From contig NZ_FQVC01000010.1 of NCBI RefSeq assembly GCF_900128975.1, positions 1-64,000 of the forward strand: DNA of 64,000 nucleotides, read 5' to 3'. The notes below the pieces were generated by a model that was not told the origin of the DNA, did no database searches, and worked only from the letters and a program-made list of their open reading frames with translations. The position numbers and the translations under genes are program-made. Numbering within the stretch: position 1 is the first letter of the stretch; each line of letters begins with the position of its first letter. The DNA comes from Devosia limi DSM 17137. GTDB lineage: Bacteria; Pseudomonadota; Alphaproteobacteria; Rhizobiales; Devosiaceae. Shown in pieces: positions 59,825-64,000 of the stretch.

Positions 59825-59848
59825 GATGCGAGGCCCCGGCCTCGCATC
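59825..59848 (+). promoter_or_regulatory. Intercistronic hairpin after the family-1 binding protein gene
   Basis: GATGCGAGGC (59825-59834) and GCCTCGCATC (59839-59848) form a perfect 10-bp stem with a CCCG loop. It starts 13 bases after the stop of the binding-protein gene and ends 25 bases before the permease start. CTTCT follows, not a strong T run, so stabilisation or partial termination is likely. Confidence 0.6.
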
Positions 59849-59873
59849 CTTCTCCAGCATTCGAGAGATTGCG

Positions 59874-60731
59874 ATGCATTCCCGTCTCACCGGCGTGTCC
59901 TACGTTCTGCCGGCATTTGCCGTCTTGACGCTCGTGCTGTTCTCGCCAGTGTTCTATGGCCTGTGGTTCAGCCTATTCCGCATTCAATATGGTGCGCCGA
60001 CCGACTTCATCGGCCTGGGCAATTTTGCCCGGCTGTTCGAAGATCCCGCTTTGGGCGGGACGTTGCGGCGCACCCTGGTCTTCACCAGTTTTTCCGTGGC
60101 CATCACCATCGTCATCGCCCTGGCGCTGTCTGTGTGGATCCACAAACTGCCGCCCAAGCGCGGCTTTGTCGTGCAGATGATCGTGATCATCCCGTGGATC
60201 ATCTCCACCGTGGTGGCGACGCTGCTGTTCCGCTGGGTGTTCGTCAACGATATCGGCCTGGCCATCTCGCTGGCGCGCGCCGCCGGCTTTGGCGAAATCC
60301 ATCTGCTGAACGATCCGAATTCGGCCATGGCGCTGTTGATCTCGGTCTCGGTGTGGAAGCGCATCGGCTATGCGGTGATCATCATCCTGGCCGGTCTAAA
60401 GAGCATTCCGGACGATTATGAAGAAGCCGCCTCCCTCGATGGCGCCACCGCCTGGCAGGTGTTCCGCATGATCACCCTGCCGCTGCTCAAGACGCCGCTG
60501 CTGCTGGTAACGATCGTGCTGACGCTGTCCAATATCAACACAGTGGAGACCCCGCTCGTGCTGACCGGCGGCGGCCCGGGCTCGGCCACCCGTATCCTTC
60601 CCATCGAAGTGTTCGACCGCGCCTTCGTCACCTACGACCTTGGTTCGGCGACAGCTCTGGCCCTGGTGATGTTCTTTGGCAATGTCCTGCTGGTGCTGGG
60701 CTATGTCCGTCTCGCGAAATGGAAGGCCTGA
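59874..60731 (+). CDS. ABC transporter permease, UgpA/MalF type
   Basis: Start ATG 59874 after GAGAGATTGCG; the longer frame passes through the hairpin and is discounted. The 285-residue protein has about six membrane helices ('LPAFAVLTLVLFSPVFYGLWFSLFRI' at the start), and the EAA loop 'DDYEEAASLDGATAWQVFRMITLPLL' (about 180-205) contacts the UgpC-type ATPase. It forms half of the sugar-type channel. Confidence 0.92.
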   Translation: MHSRLTGVSYVLPAFAVLTLVLFSPVFYGLWFSLFRIQYGAPTDFIGLGNFARLFEDPALGGTLRRTLVFTSFSVAITIVIALALSVWIHKLPPKRGFVVQMIVIIPWIISTVVATLLFRWVFVNDIGLAISLARAAGFGEIHLLNDPNSAMALLISVSVWKRIGYAVIIILAGLKSIPDDYEEAASLDGATAWQVFRMITLPLLKTPLLLVTIVLTLSNINTVETPLVLTGGGPGSATRILPIEVFDRAFVTYDLGSATALALVMFFGNVLLVLGYVRLAKWKA

Positions 60732-60736
60732 CGATC

Positions 60737-61621
60737 ATGACCACAAATCCATCCACGCCGGACCGCGCTGTCAAACCGGTACATCGCCGCCGTCTCCCCG
60801 GTATTGCCGGCATACTGGCAACCGGCTTGTTCCTGGTGCTGGCCTTGCTCAACCTAATTCCGCTGGTCTGGGGTGTGCTCACCTCGCTCAAGGCGGAAGC
60901 TGACCTGTTCAAGTTTCCACCCGTCATCTTCGGCTTCCAGCCGACGCTGGCCAATTACGAGCGCGTGATTGAAAGCGGCTTCCTGCAGAACATGCAGGTG
61001 ACGGTGCTGTATTGCGTCGGCACGGTGGTCGCGGCGCTGACGCTGGCCCTGCCGGCAGCCTATGCGTTCGACCGCTTCGAATTCCCGTTCCGCAAAACCC
61101 TGCTGCTGCTGGTCGTCGCCAGCATTCCTCTATCGCTGGGCGCCGCCGCGCTGCTGATCCCCAACTACATCTATTTTACGCGCCTGGGGCTGACCAACAA
61201 TTGGTTCACGCTGCCGCTGATCTACACCGCCCACCAATTGCCCATGGCCATCTGGATCATCAAGGGCACGCTCGAGGGGATCCCGCGCGAGCTCGACGAG
61301 GCTGCGGTGGCCGATGGCGCCAGCCATTTCGATGTGCTGCGCCTCGTCATCCTGCCGCTCAGCCGCTCGGCTCTGGGGGCCGCCGGCGTCATGGCTTTTG
61401 TCGGGTCTTGGAATGAGTTCGTCGCCAGTACGGTGATGGTGGACAATCCGGCGCTGCGCCCGGTGCAGCCGGCCATCTACAATTTCATCGGCTATTTCGG
61501 CCGAGAATGGGGTCCGCTGACAGCCTCGGCAACCATGGCCATCATCCCCATCCTGATCATTTTCATTTTGCTGGGACGGCTCATCGTTTCAGGGCTGACC
61601 AAAGGCTCGGTCAAAGGCTGA
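60737..61621 (+). CDS. ABC transporter permease, UgpE/MalG type
   Basis: I choose ATG 60737, ten bases after GGAAGG; ATG 60719 is in frame but overlaps the end of the preceding gene. The 294-residue protein has 'GILATGLFLVLALLNLIPLVWGVLTSLK' near the start, six helices in all and the EAA loop 'ELDEAAVADGASHFDVLRLVILPL' (about 190-213). It pairs with the UgpA-type subunit. Confidence 0.92.
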   Translation: MTTNPSTPDRAVKPVHRRRLPGIAGILATGLFLVLALLNLIPLVWGVLTSLKAEADLFKFPPVIFGFQPTLANYERVIESGFLQNMQVTVLYCVGTVVAALTLALPAAYAFDRFEFPFRKTLLLLVVASIPLSLGAAALLIPNYIYFTRLGLTNNWFTLPLIYTAHQLPMAIWIIKGTLEGIPRELDEAAVADGASHFDVLRLVILPLSRSALGAAGVMAFVGSWNEFVASTVMVDNPALRPVQPAIYNFIGYFGREWGPLTASATMAIIPILIIFILLGRLIVSGLTKGSVKG

Positions 61622-61648
61622 TCGCTTCTGTTGAATGGAGTTCCCAAC

Positions 61649-62077
61649 ATGCTGACCAAGCTCAGTATCGACATCACGCAGGCTGAAGACGTCATTGCCG
61701 CCGCCACAAGGCGCGCCACCGAAATGGGCGTACCCCAGAACATCGCCATCGTAGACGATGCCGGTCATTTGGTGGCGTTCCGCCGCATGGATGGGGCCAA
61801 GTTCTTTTCCATCGACATCGCCATCACCAAGGCGTTCGCCGCAGCTGGCGCCCGCAAGGCAACCAAGGATATCGGCCCCGCCACCCAGCCGGGCGCTCCT
61901 GCTTTCGGCGCCCAGGCGCTGCTCAATGGGCGCTTCACTACCCTGCCCGGCGGCATTCCGCTGGTGGTGAATGGGGCGGTGATCGGCGCGGTCGGGGTCA
62001 GCTCCGGCTCCGTTGGCGAGGATCAGACCGTGGCCGAAGCCGCCGCAGACTACTTTCTGCAAACTTACGCGCACTAA
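61649..62077 (+). CDS. GlcG/HbpS-family protein
   Basis: From ATG 61649 (TGGAG upstream) the 142-residue protein has the GlcG/HbpS ('haem-degrading', DUF336) fold: 'AEDVIAAATRRATEMGVPQNIAIVDDAGHLVAFRRMDGAKFFSIDIAITKAFAA' in pieces (about 10-70), 'GRFTTLPGGIPLVVNGAVIGAVGVSSGSVGEDQTVAEAA' in pieces (about 95-135). Despite the name many members neither bind nor degrade haem and sit beside flavin oxidoreductases and glycolate, propanediol or sugar-acid genes. It directly precedes a GMC oxidoreductase here, so a helper role for that enzyme is plausible. Confidence 0.85.
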   Translation: MLTKLSIDITQAEDVIAAATRRATEMGVPQNIAIVDDAGHLVAFRRMDGAKFFSIDIAITKAFAAAGARKATKDIGPATQPGAPAFGAQALLNGRFTTLPGGIPLVVNGAVIGAVGVSSGSVGEDQTVAEAAADYFLQTYAH

Positions 62078-62118
62078 CGGGCCTGTTCGCCGGTCTAGCC
62101 TTCTCAAGGGAATTTCAT

Positions 62119-63816
62119 ATGTGGGACTTTATCATCGTCGGTGGCGGCAGCGCTGGCTGCGTCTTGGCCAATCGGCTCTCCGCGGACAAGAACCGCAAGG
62201 TCTTGTTGATCGAGGCGGGGCGCGATCTCAAGCCAGGTGAGGAAGGCGAGGCCGTCCTTGACACCTATCCTGGCAAGGCCGCGCATGACCCGCGCAATCA
62301 TTGGGCTGGGCTGATGGTCCAGAGCCAGCCGCATCTGCACAATGCACTCAACAAGCCGGCCATGAAGAAATACGAGCAGCCCCGCTTGATGGGCGGGGGC
62401 TCCAGCATTAATGGCCAGATTGCCAATCGCGGCACCCCCGACGATTATTCTGAATGGGAAGATCTGGGCGCCGAAGGCTGGAACTGGGCCGGCGTGTTGC
62501 CGTATTTCAAGAAGCTCGAAACCGACCAGAACATGGACGGCCCGCTCCACGGCAAGACCGGTCCGATCCCGATTTACCGCATTCCGCGCGACAAATGGCC
62601 GGCGTTGTCCCGCTCCACCGAAGCGGCGCTAGACGAGCTTGGCTATGCGGGTCTGGAAGACCAAAACGGCGCCTTTGGCGACGGTCACTTCCCCATGACG
62701 CTGTCTAATAATGGCGGCAAGCATCGCGTGTCCACATCCATGGGCTATCTCGACATCGATACCCGCAAGCGGCCCAACCTGACCATCATGGCCGATACTC
62801 ACGTTAAGACGCTTGTGATTGCCGATGGCGCCGTCACCGGTGTCAGGGTCATTCGCAATGGCAAGGAAGAAGTCCTGTCAGCGCGCGATGTGGTGGTGTC
62901 ATCGGGCGCAATCCATTCGCCGGCCCTGCTGATGCGCTCGGGCATCGGGCCCAAAGTTGCGCTGCGCAAGGTGGGGATCGATGCCATTGTCGATCTGCCC
63001 GGGGTCGGGGAGAACCTGCAGGAGCATCCTGGCATATCGCTCTCGGCCTATATCAAGCCGCATGCGCGCCTGCGCCATACCCGCCGCCATATCCATGTGG
63101 GCCTGCGCTACAGCTCTGGCGTGGAAGGGTGCGGCCCGTCCGACATGTTCTCCATGATGGCCGCCAAGTCGGCATGGCACCCCTTGGGCATCCGCCTGGC
63201 CTCGATGCTTTCCTGGATCAACAAGGCGGAATCGCGCGGCAGCGTTTCGTTGGTTTCCAACGATCCGATGGCCGAGCCGACGGCGAACCTTAACTATCTT
63301 TCGGATTCCCGCGATCTGGAGCGCCTCAGCGGCTCCATGCACCTGATGGCAAGAGTGTTTGCTGCCGATGCTTTGGCTGGTTCCATCGAAACCCCCACCG
63401 CCTCCAGTTATACCGGCTTTGCCAAGGCGCTGGGTCGCCAGACCTTGCGCAACTACCTGATTACCGCCCCTGTTGCCGTCGTGATCGATGCGCTGCCCTT
63501 CGCTCGGCGCCAGTTCATGCATCTCGCCGTCGCCAACGGCCTTTCCCTGCGGGATCTGCTGACCGACACCGATGCCATGCACGATTATGTGCGCGCCAAT
63601 GCCTTCGGGCAGTGGCATGTCTGCGGCACCTGCAAGATGGGCAGCGCCGATGATCGCGATGCGGTGGTGGACCCGCGCACCGGCAAGGTGCACGGCATTG
63701 AGGGGCTGAGAGTAGTCGACGCGTCGATCATGCCGACCGCGCCCCGTGCCAATCTCAATATTCCGGTGATCATGCTAGCCGAAAAAATGTCCGATCTGAT
63801 CATCGCCAGTAGCTAG
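62119..63816 (+). CDS. GMC-family FAD oxidoreductase (choline/alcohol dehydrogenase type)
   Basis: The 565-residue protein has the GMC FAD motif 'DFIIVGGGSAGCVLANRLS' (about 3-21), the flavin-linking region 'RLMGGGSSINGQIANRGTPDDY' in two parts (about 91-112), signature 2 'VVVSSGAIHSPALLMRSGIG', and the active-site His in 'FGQWHVCGTCKMGS' with Asn in 'ANLNIPVIML' (about 548). GMC enzymes oxidise alcohols, sugars or lactols and pass electrons to quinone or oxygen. It lacks a signal peptide, so it is probably cytoplasmic or membrane-associated. It is the last gene of the cassette. Sugar or polyol oxidation fits the transporter and the enolase-superfamily enzyme. Confidence 0.9.
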   Translation: MWDFIIVGGGSAGCVLANRLSADKNRKVLLIEAGRDLKPGEEGEAVLDTYPGKAAHDPRNHWAGLMVQSQPHLHNALNKPAMKKYEQPRLMGGGSSINGQIANRGTPDDYSEWEDLGAEGWNWAGVLPYFKKLETDQNMDGPLHGKTGPIPIYRIPRDKWPALSRSTEAALDELGYAGLEDQNGAFGDGHFPMTLSNNGGKHRVSTSMGYLDIDTRKRPNLTIMADTHVKTLVIADGAVTGVRVIRNGKEEVLSARDVVVSSGAIHSPALLMRSGIGPKVALRKVGIDAIVDLPGVGENLQEHPGISLSAYIKPHARLRHTRRHIHVGLRYSSGVEGCGPSDMFSMMAAKSAWHPLGIRLASMLSWINKAESRGSVSLVSNDPMAEPTANLNYLSDSRDLERLSGSMHLMARVFAADALAGSIETPTASSYTGFAKALGRQTLRNYLITAPVAVVIDALPFARRQFMHLAVANGLSLRDLLTDTDAMHDYVRANAFGQWHVCGTCKMGSADDRDAVVDPRTGKVHGIEGLRVVDASIMPTAPRANLNIPVIMLAEKMSDLIIASS

Positions 63817-63881
63817 CAAGCGAGCACGAGTCCCCACCGCCATCACTGCCAACAGAAAGAGAGCCGGTCAAAGTCGGCGGC

Positions 63882-64000
63882 TCAAAAGGCACGCGCGTTG
63901 GCGCGCGCATTGTCAGCCGCCGCCTCATCGGCCCAAGCCCCTCGATGGCCTTGATGAAGTGACCGCCCCGGAAGGACTGCCGTCGGCCAGCCGGCCTTGT
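63882..64000 (-). CDS. Possible C-terminal end of a minus-strand gene (cut by window edge)
   Basis: A minus-strand frame enters from the right edge and ends at 63882 with 'WADEAAADNARANARAF', which looks like a natural protein tail. About 39 codons are visible, with no recognisable domain. It would be convergent with the GMC gene. This could equally be non-coding sequence. Confidence 0.35.
   Translation of the reverse strand, partial: KAGWPTAVLPGRSLHQGHRGAWADEAAADNARANARAF

Noticed and set aside
1-64000. CRISPR arrays, tRNA or rRNA genes, phage structural genes, replication origin
   Set aside because: Looked for regular spaced repeats, cloverleaf-like stretches and rRNA or replication-initiator sequences and found none that I could support by eye.

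Overview
The window looks like a high-GC alphaproteobacterial genome, probably of the order Hyphomicrobiales (Rhizobium- or Devosia-like). This is inferred from the dense tracts of ABC and TRAP uptake operons, the FadR-type GntR, IclR, LysR and TetR regulators, and rhizobial-type insertion sequences (an IS66 element with a pRiA4b ORF-3 passenger, IS110, IS1182, an IS3-family remnant, IS5). No rRNA, tRNA, CRISPR array, phage structural gene or replication origin was recognised.

The layout is modular: catabolic cassettes, most with an importer, a regulator and enzymes, are separated by mobile-element debris. (1) 1-355 is the end of an IS5-family element. (2) 619-14861, plus strand, holds an NDP-forming acyl-CoA synthetase, a PotABCD-type ABC importer with fused permeases, a GlpD-like flavoprotein, an alkyl-DHAP-synthase-like flavoprotein, an FGGY kinase, an aldehyde dehydrogenase, two enoyl-CoA hydratase-family proteins and a TetR regulator. 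A pair of near-identical palindromes lies just upstream of the first gene. (3) 15404-17000 is a mobile scar with a serine resolvase, its probable res subsite and a broken IS1182 transposase. (4) 17231-34483 holds a Dpp-type ABC importer, a reverse-strand GntR regulator, a peroxidase-like CMD protein, a PLP C-S lyase, a complete lower meta-cleavage route (RidA, hydratase, acetaldehyde dehydrogenase, aldolase, decarboxylase), an Asp/Glu-type racemase, aspartate dehydrogenase, an AbrB-type membrane protein and a three-part D-amino-acid/hydroxyproline-type dehydrogenase. A convergent M20 peptidase follows. The logic is uptake of an amino-acid-like compound, deamination or oxidation to a 2-oxo acid, then pyruvate plus acetyl-CoA. 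No aromatic ring-cleavage gene is present.

(5) 36125-39985 is an IS66-family element (tnpA, tnpB, a frameshifted tnpC and the passenger) abutting half of an IS3-family element that it interrupts. (6) 40104-48067 has a reverse-strand TRAP operon (dctP, SDR, cupin, dctQ, dctM, IclR) divergent from an SDR-SDR-NIPSNAP-FAH operon, with an 8-bp-armed inverted repeat between them. (7) 48100-51000 has one intact IS110 element and one decayed IS110 relative. (8) 51010-54541 is a decaying patch: LysR, an MFS exporter with an in-frame stop codon, a secreted cyclophilin-like protein, and an alcohol dehydrogenase remnant fused to a short-chain-dehydrogenase tail. (9) 54603-63816 is a carbohydrate or sugar-acid-like cassette: SDR and UgpC-type ATPase on the minus strand; an enolase-superfamily enzyme, GntR regulator, SBP, two permeases, a GlcG/HbpS-like protein and a GMC oxidoreductase on the plus strand. 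An AT-rich palindrome sits between the two halves.

All four solute-binding-protein genes are followed by an intercistronic hairpin, which would allow more binding protein than permease to be made from one transcript. Starts were chosen from visible ribosome binding sites, gene overlaps and family N-termini, and some differ from the longest open frame. Functions are family-level readings made by eye; substrate assignments are inference.
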